From IMG/VR virus record IMGVR_UViG_3300043409_000744, positions 1 through 50,577 of that record: DNA of 50,577 nt; one strand, written 5' to 3'. The DNA comes from a virus. Shown here piece by piece: positions 1 through 7,325 of the stretch. Position 1 is the stretch's first letter, and each line of letters starts with the position of its first letter. Both the position numbers and the translations under genes were made by a program. Under the pieces are notes generated by a model. That model was not told where the DNA came from, made no database searches, and saw only the letters and a program-made list of their open reading frames with translations.

Positions 1-83
1 CCACCCTGCAGGACGGGGACGAACTCGTTTCCGGTAAGTTGGCCTACAACTGTCGGAAAATCTGAGATTTTAATGTCCGACAC
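1..83 (-). CDS. Small phage protein, 5' part (runs off window edge)
   Basis: Starts at a GTG (81-83 on the minus strand) behind a good AGGAG ribosome-binding site and reads MSDIKISDFP, then VVGQLTGNEFVPVLQGG to the window edge. Short proteins opening with an ISxxP...LTGxExxPVxQ pattern are common near tail genes of podoviruses. The continuation is very probably complement(50524..50577), which carries the matching LTLAELQAG ending. Function is unknown. Seen: start, RBS and open frame to position 1. Inferred: joining across the circle; the two pieces are one base out of frame as given. Confidence 0.7.
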   Translation of the reverse strand, partial: MSDIKISDFPTVVGQLTGNEFVPVLQG

Positions 84-86
84 GGC

Positions 87-659
87 CTACTCCTGAATCA
101 TTCGACCATAAAGGTTGATCGTCCAGCTTGAATAGATTCCAGACCCTACTACGTCGGTGACTGTGACCGTCAACGCGCCAGTGGATGGAACATAATTCAC
201 CACGGTTCCGACCATATAATTGGTCGCATCATAACCGATCAGCACCGTTGAGGGAATGTTGACCGCCAGGCCAATATCGATCGTCAGATACTGGGTGCCA
301 GTCTCAATCGTGAGGGTATCAACGCTCTGAGCATTTTCCTGGGCGATGATCTGGACGTTGTCCTCATCAAGGATGTACCAAGTCGGATTGTAGTCAGGGC
401 GAGGATTGCGCAGAGGCACCGGGTCGGGGCGCAGCAGTTGCCGGCGGTAGTACGGCTGCGGGACATCGTCGCACGACGCGCAGACGTACAGTCCCAGGCC
501 CACCGGAACCGATCCGCCGCGATAATCCTTCTTTTCCCGAAGATGCTTGTGCTGCACGAGGAAACCGCATCCGTCGCAGATCGCAATGCCGAAGGGATTC
601 TTGGCATCGAACTTAGGCTGCGTTCGAAATTTGCGGCCGCGACCGAATGCGTACTGCAT
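87..659 (-). CDS. Zinc-ribbon-like phage structural protein
   Basis: 190 residues. The N-terminal third is basic and holds two Cys pairs, CDGC (about residue 28) and CASC (about residue 60), spaced like a zinc ribbon. The C-terminal half is a beta-rich, Thr/Val-rich segment. The ATG overlaps the stop of the upstream adaptor gene (ATGA), so the two are probably translationally coupled. It lies last in the capsid/neck block, which suggests a small virion or head-tail junction component. No precise family is recognised. Confidence 0.8.
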   Translation of the reverse strand: MQYAFGRGRKFRTQPKFDAKNPFGIAICDGCGFLVQHKHLREKKDYRGGSVPVGLGLYVCASCDDVPQPYYRRQLLRPDPVPLRNPRPDYNPTWYILDEDNVQIIAQENAQSVDTLTIETGTQYLTIDIGLAVNIPSTVLIGYDATNYMVGTVVNYVPSTGALTVTVTDVVGSGIYSSWTINLYGRMIQE

Positions 660-1345
660 CAGTAGCTAGCCCAGCTATCGATCGTGATCCGCAGGGGGAC
701 GCGCTCCCGATCTTCAGCGGCAGCCGTGTCGTAGGTCTTGGTGGCGTAGTTCTCGAGGACCGGCAGGCGCTCAGGGGCGAACTTCACAGCCAGCTTGGCG
801 GCGAGGCCGGCAGCAATAGCTTCCATCCAACGGTTTGGCGCATCCAGGCTATCGGTGAACGACCCGGCGTCCTGTTGGATCTTCATCCGGTAGTAGTACA
901 GCGTCACGCTATTATCCTGCGGCACAGGCCAGATGAAGAGCGACGGCGTGATCGTCCTTTGGAAATAGAACTGCGTAGGCCGGTTAGCCTCCTGGTCCTT
1001 GTTCGGGATCGCGGCGTATTCAGATCGGCTGATCGGAGAGATCACCAGGTCGGTGTTGATGCCGCCAGACGTGGTCCGCGTGTAGGACTGCAGGATGTAG
1101 ACCGTCTCAACGTCAAGGACATATGACGTTGTGCCAGCAATCAGCGGCAGCGCGACGAGGTCCACTTCCCACAGGTTCGGACCATTGTTCGACCAATCCG
1201 AGAACAGGAAGTTCAGAGAGCGGCGGGCGCTATCGATGTCGTTGGAGGATAGGGACGCAGGGTTCCGGCCGATGCGCTCAAACGCTTCGGTAATAACATC
1301 GATCTGCTGGATGTCGCCGAAGGCGTAGGTGCCGCTGGTCGTCAT
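659..1345 (-). CDS. Head-tail adaptor-like protein (first copy)
   Basis: 228 residues. The N-terminal helical part (DVITEAFERIGRNP, then DIDSARRSLNFLFSDWSN) is followed by beta strands with LFIWPVPQDN and a C-terminal helical segment rich in Ala. This pattern (helical bundle around an inserted beta domain, RxLNxLxxxW motif) is typical of the short-tailed phage adaptor proteins of the P22 gp4 / SU10 adaptor type that sit under the portal ring. A second, different adaptor-like gene lies at 46981-47634. Family assignment is by pattern and memory, not by search. Confidence 0.7.
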   Translation of the reverse strand: MTTSGTYAFGDIQQIDVITEAFERIGRNPASLSSNDIDSARRSLNFLFSDWSNNGPNLWEVDLVALPLIAGTTSYVLDVETVYILQSYTRTTSGGINTDLVISPISRSEYAAIPNKDQEANRPTQFYFQRTITPSLFIWPVPQDNSVTLYYYRMKIQQDAGSFTDSLDAPNRWMEAIAAGLAAKLAVKFAPERLPVLENYATKTYDTAAAEDRERVPLRITIDSWASY

Positions 1346-1357
1346 TTCTGAACCACA

Positions 1358-1762
1358 TTAACCGTAGGTTTTGATCATTTCTAGCGTGATCGTATAGGTA
1401 TCACCGGCCGAGGCATCAGCTGTTGAGAACTGGATAGAACCCGTGATGCCTGTCCCGGCGTTGTTCCAGAACCCACCGAACCCGGTGAGGTCCATAGAGT
1501 AGTTGGTGTTTTGCGGGACCGACGTAATGAAAACGTCGGTTGTGGCGTCCCAGTACATGAGGACTTCCATGCCGTGAGTGGAGGCATGAATCTTCGTGAT
1601 GGTCACGCGCGTGCAAGGCTTGCCAACATTGTTGGCATTCAGGGTTGAAGGATCGACCTTCGTAACTTTGGTTTCCCCGGTGCCATCGGAGATGTTCGTG
1701 AACTTCATGACGGCCTTTTGCATGCCGTCGAAAAGCGTCTGAGAGGCGACAGCATCAGCCAT
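1358..1762 (-). CDS. Conserved small virion-type protein, beta-rich
   Basis: 134 residues with alternating short beta-type segments (VTITKIHAST, MEVLMYWDAT, YTITLEMIKTYG). Such single-domain proteins sit between capsid and adaptor genes in short-tailed phages, usually annotated as hypothetical. It could decorate the head or neck. The ATG overlaps the TAA of the upstream 58-codon gene (TAATG). Confidence 0.75.
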   Translation of the reverse strand: MADAVASQTLFDGMQKAVMKFTNISDGTGETKVTKVDPSTLNANNVGKPCTRVTITKIHASTHGMEVLMYWDATTDVFITSVPQNTNYSMDLTGFGGFWNNAGTGITGSIQFSTADASAGDTYTITLEMIKTYG

Positions 1763-1938
1763 TATTTAAATCCCTTTAGGGTTTCAGCGAGGCGGGCCCG
1801 CTTGCCAATGATACCAGGCTTCTTTGCCGCAGCAGCCAGCTTCATGAAGGGGATGGGCTTGCCAGCTTTGGCGCCCAGAGCCTTGCGCAGAGAGCCTTTG
1901 GCTTCCGGCTTCATTGCGTTTTTAATCCAGTTTTTCAT
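1762..1938 (-). CDS. Tiny lysine-rich protein
   Basis: 58 residues, MKNWIKNAMKPEAKGSLRKA at the start and AETLKGFK at the end, with a net positive charge and many Lys/Ala/Gly. The start follows GGGGAAGAA and overlaps the stop of the gene before it (ATGA). It is the second of three consecutive tiny basic genes. A DNA-contacting or packaging-accessory role is possible, but nothing in the sequence proves it. Confidence 0.65.
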   Translation of the reverse strand: MKNWIKNAMKPEAKGSLRKALGAKAGKPIPFMKLAAAAKKPGIIGKRARLAETLKGFK

Positions 1939-2093
1939 TTCTTCCCCTTCTTCGAGGCCATCATATTATCGATAAGGTTCGGGTATGGACGCCCAGATTT
2001 TTTCGCGGAGGCTTTTGCCGATGCCTTCTGCGGAGCGCTCAAGGGAGTTGATTTCTTTTTCGGACCTGGCATTGCCCAGACTGGCTTTTTCAT
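1935..2093 (-). CDS. Tiny lysine/proline-rich protein
   Basis: 52 residues beginning MKKPVWAMPGPKKKSTPLSA and ending MMASKKGKK. About a quarter of the residues are Lys. It begins just after the stop of the DUF6321-like gene, and its TGA overlaps the next ATG, so it is embedded in a coupled run. Function unknown. Confidence 0.6.
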   Translation of the reverse strand: MKKPVWAMPGPKKKSTPLSAPQKASAKASAKKSGRPYPNLIDNMMASKKGKK

Positions 2094-2094
2094 C

Positions 2095-2346
2095 TCAGCA
2101 TTTCCATGCGCGAAGGGATTTATTAATCCGGCTGTCCGGGTCGTTCGCAGTTTTATCGCTGGTCAGCTTCTTCTTCATACCCGTCATCCGGGCGCAAAAG
2201 CTGTCACGGCGAGATCCACCCTCAGGCTGCGGGCGCTTTAAGTTACTGCCAGTCGCGGCGTTATAAGCATTGCGGCCCTTCTCACTCAGGCCCCCCTGCG
2301 GGTTCTTGTGCTTAGCCTTGAACTGGAAGTCCTTCTTTGCCCGCAT
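2095..2346 (-). CDS. DUF6321-like phage protein
   Basis: 83 residues. It carries the pattern NPQGGLSEKGRNAYN, then GSNLKRPQ, RRDSFCARMTGMKKK and DPDSRINKSLRAWKC, which I recognise as the conserved core of DUF6321, a small basic protein of short-tailed phages and some large phages. Function is not established. A clear AGGAGA ribosome-binding site precedes the ATG. It heads a run of three small basic genes. Confidence 0.8.
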   Translation of the reverse strand: MRAKKDFQFKAKHKNPQGGLSEKGRNAYNAATGSNLKRPQPEGGSRRDSFCARMTGMKKKLTSDKTANDPDSRINKSLRAWKC

Positions 2347-2363
2347 GATTGGTCTCCTGAAAT

Positions 2364-2385
2364 GGGACGGCTTTTACACCGCCCC
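2364..2385 (-). terminator. Terminator-like hairpin after the 224-residue structural gene
   Basis: GGGACGG (2364-2370) pairs with CCGCCCC (2379-2385) with one mismatch around an 8-nt A/T-rich loop. It lies just downstream (leftward) of the gene ending at 2391. The following tract has few T residues, so it may attenuate rather than terminate. Confidence 0.4.
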
Positions 2386-2390
2386 ACTCA

Positions 2391-3065
2391 TTAGGCTTGA
2401 GTCACGCCGTACAGGCCAGCTTTGGTGTCCGCGTTGGCCACGTAGATCCAGAGCGTCAGGATCTTGGCACCATCGGAAGCACTTGGAACCGCATAAGTCC
2501 CGCGAACGTCGCCAGTGGCGGTCGTCGCTGGGCTCGTGGTAACAGCAGCCACAAAGGTACCTGTGGTTACAAAGGCGCCATTGTAGGCGGTAAGCACGGA
2601 GTTCCGGGTCGTCGCCACATAGGGAATGCCGAAGACATCACCAGTGCCAACAGAAGCGTTGCCGACCAGAGCTGCAGAGATTGCAACCCGAGTGACGGTT
2701 TTGAACGACTTCAGGCCAGACACGGTAGCAGCGCCGCCGAACGTAATAAGTTCCGACATTGAGATACCGTAGGTGTCCGTTCCATAGACAGTCGCCGTCT
2801 CGACCGTGTCACTAGCACTGCTGCTGGTGATACGAACAATGCGGGGAACGTCCAGGGTCGCAACGCCGCCGGTCGCCAACGTGCCGGTGATGGTTAGGTT
2901 ACCCGCACCAGCAACGGCTTGAGCCGTAGAAATGTTGTTCGTGGCCATAGTGGCCGGAACGATGCTGTAGACGTAGATCGGCGAGGTCGCCGCGCCCGGA
3001 AGGGACGCCGTCCCGTTGTTGTCGAAGTTCGCACCAACCCGGACGCCGTCAGAGAAGTGAGTCAT
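2391..3065 (-). CDS. Virion structural protein downstream of capsid
   Basis: 224 residues, rich in Ala, Thr, Val and Gly, mostly beta pattern (NLTITGTLATGG, VTRVAISAALVG, ILTLWIYVANAD). It contains no catalytic motif. It follows the major capsid gene, separated by a hairpin at 3085-3106. Proteins like this in the same place are usually head or head-surface components in short-tailed phages. The exact role is inferred from position only. Confidence 0.75.
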   Translation of the reverse strand: MTHFSDGVRVGANFDNNGTASLPGAATSPIYVYSIVPATMATNNISTAQAVAGAGNLTITGTLATGGVATLDVPRIVRITSSSASDTVETATVYGTDTYGISMSELITFGGAATVSGLKSFKTVTRVAISAALVGNASVGTGDVFGIPYVATTRNSVLTAYNGAFVTTGTFVAAVTTSPATTATGDVRGTYAVPSASDGAKILTLWIYVANADTKAGLYGVTQA

Positions 3066-3084
3066 TGTTTTTCTCCACTAGCAA

Positions 3085-3106
3085 GGGGGCGACCGAAGCC
3101 GCCCCC
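3085..3106 (-). terminator. Stable UUCG-loop hairpin after the capsid gene
   Basis: On the minus strand the 7-bp stem GGGGGCG / CGCCCCC is extended by a G-T and a C-G pair and closed by a TTCG tetraloop, an exceptionally stable RNA loop type. It lies in the 47-nt gap between the major capsid gene and the next structural gene. The downstream U tract is poor, so attenuation or mRNA 3'-end protection of the capsid message is as likely as full termination. Confidence 0.55.
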
Positions 3107-3112
3107 TCCAGG

Positions 3113-4018
3113 TTAAGAAGCGCCTTGCGAACCCCACGCGGCGCGGAAGTTCGAAACACCGAAGGAGTAACGCTCAATGGCCTTGGCCTTGAGGTTGTCG
3201 GTGTCGAAATCCGTGTACACGTCGGTTTCGAGGGCTTCACGTTCGTAGTACTTCAGGCCGTTCGGCGCGTCCGACAGCAGGAACCACGAGTTCGTATCCG
3301 TGAGGAACATGTTCACGCGATAGCCCTGCGGAACCGCAGAGTTGTTGTAGATCGCGTTGATGTCATTGTTCGCCGTAGAGGTACGGAACTGAGATTCCAG
3401 CAGGCGGGTGGCCGTCCACTGCAGTTCAGCGGGAACGATCAGCTTGGTCGGCTTCGTCATGATGCGAAGGCCGGCGGCGTCACGGTAACGCTGAGTGCCA
3501 ACGATGGCGTCCTGAAGCGACGTTTCGTTAAGGTCAGCTTGCACCGTGAAGGTGTTCGCAACCGTACCGTTGTCGATCGGGTGAGCCGTCGAGAAGAACG
3601 GCTGGCCATCGCCGATGGGGAAGTTGGACGAGAAGCCATTGTTCATGACCGAAGCGCCGAGGACTTCCTTGGTCTGAGCCATCGACTGCCGCAGAGCCTT
3701 GGCCTGCAGCGGGAACGAGGACTGGTACAGGTTATCCTTGATCGCCTGACGAGTGATGATGAAGCCGATCGAGGTGTAGCGGTTCACGTAGTTCGTGACG
3801 AACCGCTGGCCCATGTCTTGGTAGGCCGTTGATGCACCTTCAGCCTTGATCTGAGCCAGACCAAGCAGCTTCACTTCCACTTCGATTTCGACCGCCTTAT
3901 CGGAGGTGTGCTTTTCGAAGATTTCCGACCATTGCCCAGGATACTGAGGATAGTCGCCGAAAACCGCAGCCAGCCCCGGACGGAGCAAGTCGCGGATAGA
4001 GGTTGTATTAATCGCCAT
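3113..4018 (-). CDS. Major capsid protein
   Basis: 301 residues, a usual size for a compact HK97-fold coat protein. It begins MAINTTSIRDLLRPGLAAVF and carries GDYPQYPGQWSEIFE, a long helical stretch (DNLYQSSFPLQAKALRQSM) and FFSTAHPIDNGTVANTF. The last phrase recalls the conserved STxHP...G....N region of Mu-like major head proteins. Expected to form the icosahedral shell. A strong AGGGAG ribosome-binding site lies upstream, and the scaffold-like gene is two genes earlier in transcription order. No separate protease is visible nearby. Confidence 0.85.
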   Translation of the reverse strand: MAINTTSIRDLLRPGLAAVFGDYPQYPGQWSEIFEKHTSDKAVEIEVEVKLLGLAQIKAEGASTAYQDMGQRFVTNYVNRYTSIGFIITRQAIKDNLYQSSFPLQAKALRQSMAQTKEVLGASVMNNGFSSNFPIGDGQPFFSTAHPIDNGTVANTFTVQADLNETSLQDAIVGTQRYRDAAGLRIMTKPTKLIVPAELQWTATRLLESQFRTSTANNDINAIYNNSAVPQGYRVNMFLTDTNSWFLLSDAPNGLKYYEREALETDVYTDFDTDNLKAKAIERYSFGVSNFRAAWGSQGAS

Positions 4019-4043
4019 TGGTTAATCTCCCTGTCCGCGATTC

Positions 4044-4640
4044 TTAGATGCCAGTAACCCCACCCTTGTAGAGGTGGTTGTTAACGGTGACGAGCCAGTT
4101 GGCAAAAGAGCCGAGAGCGTTGCCCGGAGTCGGGTCAAGATCAATGATCTTGAGGTTCAAGCTGCTGGTATCTGCTTCAGTGGCATTGTTAAGCGACACA
4201 GCAGACTGACCAGTCGCGGTATTGCCGGCGGTGTACAGGAAGTTGGCGTTCAGACCACGATCGGCCAGAGCGAGAGGGGTGCCAGCAGCGCCGGAACCAT
4301 TGGTTTCCTGAATGCTGAACACGAGGTTCGGGTCGTCAAGCACGAGGGCTTCCACGGTCGAGCCGGTCTGGACGCCGGGGTTGCCAGGCCAGTAAGGCAT
4401 GAACTTCACGGTGCCAGTCGAGTCAGTATATTTCACACCCATGAACACACCCACGATTGCCGAGCCGGCAACACCGCGAGCGAGGTAGCCATCACTGCCA
4501 ATGGTGACGGGGTCGCCAGTGAACATGGAAGACGCATAGGTCGTAACGATCTGATAGCTATTGAGAGACGAGGTCCACGCCGAGCCGTCAAGCTTACGGA
4601 CAGGCTGAAGACCCTGAGGCGCATTGGTTCCGAATGACAT
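4044..4640 (-). CDS. Capsid-associated structural protein
   Basis: 198 residues, beta-rich (SYQIVTTYASSMFTGDPVTI, IVGVFMGVKYTDSTG, LNLKIIDLDPTPGNALG). It immediately precedes the major capsid gene in transcription order and follows a 206-nt non-coding gap with repeats and a hairpin. Proteins with the YASxxFTGDxVxxxxDGYL pattern are common next to capsid genes; a decoration or stabilising role is plausible but not proven. Confidence 0.75.
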   Translation of the reverse strand: MSFGTNAPQGLQPVRKLDGSAWTSSLNSYQIVTTYASSMFTGDPVTIGSDGYLARGVAGSAIVGVFMGVKYTDSTGTVKFMPYWPGNPGVQTGSTVEALVLDDPNLVFSIQETNGSGAAGTPLALADRGLNANFLYTAGNTATGQSAVSLNNATEADTSSLNLKIIDLDPTPGNALGSFANWLVTVNNHLYKGGVTGI

Positions 4641-4678
4641 TCGAAAACTCCAAGCTGAGGGTTTGAGGGATTTGCCGG

Positions 4679-4743
4679 TACGTGACGGCGCTCGCTATCA
4701 GTGGGTACGTGACCACTATCGAAGTTTTGGCACGATACGTGAC
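4679..4743. promoter_or_regulatory. Three direct TACGTGAC repeats upstream of the capsid gene pair
   Basis: TACGTGAC occurs at 4679-4686, 4706-4713 and 4736-4743, spaced 27 and 30 nt, within a 206-nt gene-free gap (4641-4846). On the transcribed strand they read GTCACGTA and lie 39-104 nt before the start of the gene at 4640. They could be activator or phage-specific promoter sites that boost capsid expression. No sigma70-type pair is obvious. Confidence 0.4.
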
Positions 4744-4767
4744 GGCCATCGGTGATTCATAAAAGTA

Positions 4768-4807
4768 CCCCCATCGACAGGCAACGTCAATTGCTCATCG
4801 ATGGGGG
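4768..4807 (-). terminator. Long hairpin between scaffold-side and capsid-side genes
   Basis: A perfect 10-bp inverted repeat, CCCCCATCGA (4768-4777) and TCGATGGGGG (4798-4807), encloses a 20-nt loop that contains a further GCAA/TTGC pair. On the minus strand it is followed by a short T-rich stretch. It lies 39 nt past the stop of the gene ending at 4847. Probably a rho-independent terminator or processing site isolating the capsid transcripts. Confidence 0.5.
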
Positions 4808-4846
4808 CAAAGTAGCCACGAAACCTAAGCTCCGTGGACCGGAGAG

Positions 4847-5329
4847 TTAATCCTTAAACGAGGTCACCCTTTCAAAGCCAACCCCGCTGCTTTGATCCTC
4901 AAACCGTGGAAGGTTCGGGTCTGCATTTCCAGTCCACGCGACATCCTGAAGCATCTCCAGGTTCTCACGATCGCGAATCTGCCGGTCACGCGACACGTCT
5001 CGAGACAGACGCTCGCACAGCATCAGGCCGCCTCGGCGGATGACCTGGACCTCAATGCCCTCATAGCCCGGAAGCGGGGGAGGAACCATTTCGGGGTGAC
5101 GAGAGGCCGGGACGGGATGCCAACCACGAACCATGCGGTCGGTCATATTGTCCGGATCCGGCTCGTTCAGGGTGGTTTCACGAACCCACGAATAGGTCAC
5201 CCCAGATGGGATCTTATTCGGCGGGACGTACAGCTTCGACTGGTAGTGCGCAACCGGAGCTGAACGCATTTCGGTTTCACGAGTGTTGGAAGCGCGCTCT
5301 TCGGCGACTCTTGTTTTACGAGGGGGCAT
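4847..5329 (-). CDS. Conserved phage protein between scaffold and capsid genes
   Basis: 160 residues, strongly basic N-terminus (MPPRKTRVAEERASNTRETE), then a conserved-looking core with YVPPNKIPSGVTYSWVRETT and GWHPVPASRHPEM, ending in helical and charged segments. The gene starts two bases from the scaffold-like gene stop. I know of similar proteins at the same place in other short-tailed phages without an assigned function; a head-assembly role is an inference. Confidence 0.75.
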   Translation of the reverse strand: MPPRKTRVAEERASNTRETEMRSAPVAHYQSKLYVPPNKIPSGVTYSWVRETTLNEPDPDNMTDRMVRGWHPVPASRHPEMVPPPLPGYEGIEVQVIRRGGLMLCERLSRDVSRDRQIRDRENLEMLQDVAWTGNADPNLPRFEDQSSGVGFERVTSFKD

Positions 5330-5331
5330 GA

Positions 5332-6348
5332 TTAACTCCGGCTCTGTTTCATGAGGTAAACGGCATAGTATTTTTCCGCTTCCTCGTTGCTCATCCGGGC
5401 ACCGCCCGGTTTGGTGTAAGCTCCTGAAGCCGCCATGTTTTGGGCGAACTTCCGTTGCTCTGCGGAAAGGCGAATCTTGTTGGAAGATCGAGCGTTCTGG
5501 GTAGGCTGACCTCCACGAGAAACAGGAGCGACCCCCCTGTCTCGATTCATCGGTGGAGTGGTCCGCTTGGGAGCAGATCTACCTTCGAACGCATCCGGGA
5601 ACTCTTCCTGCATGTGCTTATCGATTTCCCGGAAATAAACAGATCCGCCAATCTCATCCCCACGGCCATCAGCCTTATACCGGCGTTCAATCCGGCGGGC
5701 ATATAGCGTGGCTTCCTCGTGCATCTCCGCGTCAAAGCTTGGAGACTGAGGCTGGAACCACTCGTTCGTCTGGACCCAATCAGCCGTAGCAGGCTCAAGC
5801 TGGGGCCGCTGCTCCTCTGCAGGCGCACGACGAACCTCCCTGGTCTGCTCAGGCTGCTCTGTAAGCTGCTGAGCGCGCCATGCCTTTACGCCGGCCAGAT
5901 CGGTCTGGGCTTGGAAGAACTCACCCTGAGCATCAATCTCAGCCTCGCTGTCACCAAGGCTTTTGGCCTCAAGCAGCTTACGCTTGGCATCGTGCATCTG
6001 AGCTGAGAGAGCGCTCTCGTAGTGGGTCATCATCGCAGCGTCGGATTGACGCCGCAGTTGAGCCTCACCTTCAAGCCTCAGTTCCGCGTCTTGTGCGCGC
6101 CTTTCGGCATCCTGCGCACGCCTCGCCAATTCCGAGATTCGCTTTTCGGAAGAACGCTTGCGCTTCGGACGGGCCTCCTCTTCTTCCTCGTCCTCTTCAG
6201 CTTGAGCTTCCGCACCTTCTTCGGCGTCGGGTTCAGATCTGGGAAGTTCTCCATCAGAGTCATCCGCGAGATCCTCTTCCGTGATCTCAATCTCAACGTC
6301 GTCATCAGGCCCATCCTCATGAATGGGTAGGTCCATTTCTTCAGACAT
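5332..6348 (-). CDS. Scaffolding-like protein
   Basis: 338 residues. The first 65 residues are extremely acidic, with runs of Asp/Glu. A basic patch (PKRKRSSEKR) and a long charged coiled coil (ELARRAQDAERRAQDAELRL, through residue 160) follow. The C-terminal third is Gln/Pro-rich and ends in basic helices (KIRLSAEQRKFAQNMA, then SNEEAEKYYAVYLMKQSRS). Acidic-coil-basic organisation directly before the coat gene is characteristic of capsid scaffolds. I chose the ATG at 6348 rather than the in-frame TTG at 6354. Confidence 0.75.
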   Translation of the reverse strand: MSEEMDLPIHEDGPDDDVEIEITEEDLADDSDGELPRSEPDAEEGAEAQAEEDEEEEEARPKRKRSSEKRISELARRAQDAERRAQDAELRLEGEAQLRRQSDAAMMTHYESALSAQMHDAKRKLLEAKSLGDSEAEIDAQGEFFQAQTDLAGVKAWRAQQLTEQPEQTREVRRAPAEEQRPQLEPATADWVQTNEWFQPQSPSFDAEMHEEATLYARRIERRYKADGRGDEIGGSVYFREIDKHMQEEFPDAFEGRSAPKRTTPPMNRDRGVAPVSRGGQPTQNARSSNKIRLSAEQRKFAQNMAASGAYTKPGGARMSNEEAEKYYAVYLMKQSRS

Positions 6349-6350
6349 GA

Positions 6351-6890
6351 TCAATACTTATCCGCCAGGTTAGCAGCCTGAACATCGTCAGGCCCGTCAA
6401 TCACAGCCATGATCCGATCGTCGGGGAGCAGGGCCATCGCCACGCCACGATAGGAGACAGCAGTCGCCTCGTAACGCGGGATCAGAACCCAGTCGCCGAC
6501 CTTGCACCACGGGCCGCTACGCTCAAACTTCTCGCCCTGATAAGCCTCAGGACCAACCGCACAGACCAGAGCCGAGACAGACTGATACTTGTCTTCCGCA
6601 CGGACAGTGTCGGGCAGGTAGATCGACACCTCAGTGCCATCGTCCCGCGTGATCGTCTTCAGTTCCTCGGGACGAACATAGATCTTCGTCGCGATCAGAT
6701 AGCCAGCCGGTTTCATGGTGAACGGCCGGCCAGTCATCTCCACGAAGTGTTCATCAATGAGGTCTTGGGCAGCGACCTCCTCGTGAGGTTCAATGTTGCT
6801 CAGGGTCGGTGCCGATTGAGAGTTGGCCTGAATGAAGGCCAGGTCGTCCTCAAACTCTTCCCTCGAGGGTTTTCGAATTATCTCGGTCAT
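6351..6890 (-). CDS. GroES-like co-chaperonin homologue
   Basis: 179 residues. From about residue 55 it follows the GroES pattern: GYLIATKIYVRPEE, ALVCAVGPEAYQG, then VGDWVLIPRYEATAVSYRG and LLPDDRIMAVIDGP. This matches the co-chaperonin order of a glycine-bounded strand, VGD-V, and a final DI-AVI strand. A mobile-loop-sized insertion lies around residues 75-95. The N-terminal 50 residues are acidic and unlike GroES. Known phage co-chaperonins (T4 gp31 type) replace host GroES in folding the coat protein, and its place beside scaffold and capsid fits that. Assignment is by pattern. Confidence 0.62.
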   Translation of the reverse strand: MTEIIRKPSREEFEDDLAFIQANSQSAPTLSNIEPHEEVAAQDLIDEHFVEMTGRPFTMKPAGYLIATKIYVRPEELKTITRDDGTEVSIYLPDTVRAEDKYQSVSALVCAVGPEAYQGEKFERSGPWCKVGDWVLIPRYEATAVSYRGVAMALLPDDRIMAVIDGPDDVQAANLADKY

Positions 6891-7171
6891 CAGTACATTT
6901 CCTTTCTTTTTTGCTCCGGTATTTTGTCGTCGTCAGGCTGATGCATTTGCCTGTACGTTTCGTTGATGGCCTCGATCGCATTCGCATACGCGCGAGCCAA
7001 CGCATTCCCTTCGATAGCCTGAAGGGCAATTTCTTCTACAGTCGTGGCAGGGGTAAACCGATCGCCACCCGATGAGGGGCGGAACCGCACGTTAAGTGCG
7101 TACTCAACAGCGCTATCTCGCGCGCTGCCCAGCTTATCTATCGTGCGCCTTCGAAGCTCTTCCGCGCTCAT
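6890..7171 (-). CDS. Small helical phage protein
   Basis: 93 residues. It opens MSAEELRRRTIDKLGSARDS and continues with amphipathic helices (VEEIALQAIEGNALARAYAN), ending in a charged tail. A GGAGAGAGTTA ribosome-binding site supports the start although it overlaps the previous gene by 38 nt. Its last base overlaps the next gene's start. No family recognised. Confidence 0.75.
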   Translation of the reverse strand: MSAEELRRRTIDKLGSARDSAVEYALNVRFRPSSGGDRFTPATTVEEIALQAIEGNALARAYANAIEAINETYRQMHQPDDDKIPEQKRKEMY

Positions 7172-7325
7172 TAACTCTCTCCGGTATTTTTTTGTACGAT
7201 TTAGAACGATCCGCAGCGTGGAATTCTTTGGCCACTTTCAACGGAACGCCGGCCTTGGCGGCGAACTTTGGATTGTTCGCCGCCGCCGCCATTAGCCGAA
7301 ATTGAGATTTCGACCGACTCGGCAC
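7134..7325 (-). CDS. Small basic phage protein (SKxQFRLMAAAANNPKFA type)
   Basis: 63 residues, GTG start that overlaps the previous TAG (TAGTG). The N-terminal pattern SKSQFRLMAAAANNPKFAAK followed by GVPLKVAKEF and DRSKSYKKIPER is one I recognise as a recurrent small protein in structural clusters of proteobacterial short-tailed phages. Highly basic; function unknown. Confidence 0.75.
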   Translation of the reverse strand: MPSRSKSQFRLMAAAANNPKFAAKAGVPLKVAKEFHAADRSKSYKKIPERVNERGRASKAHDR

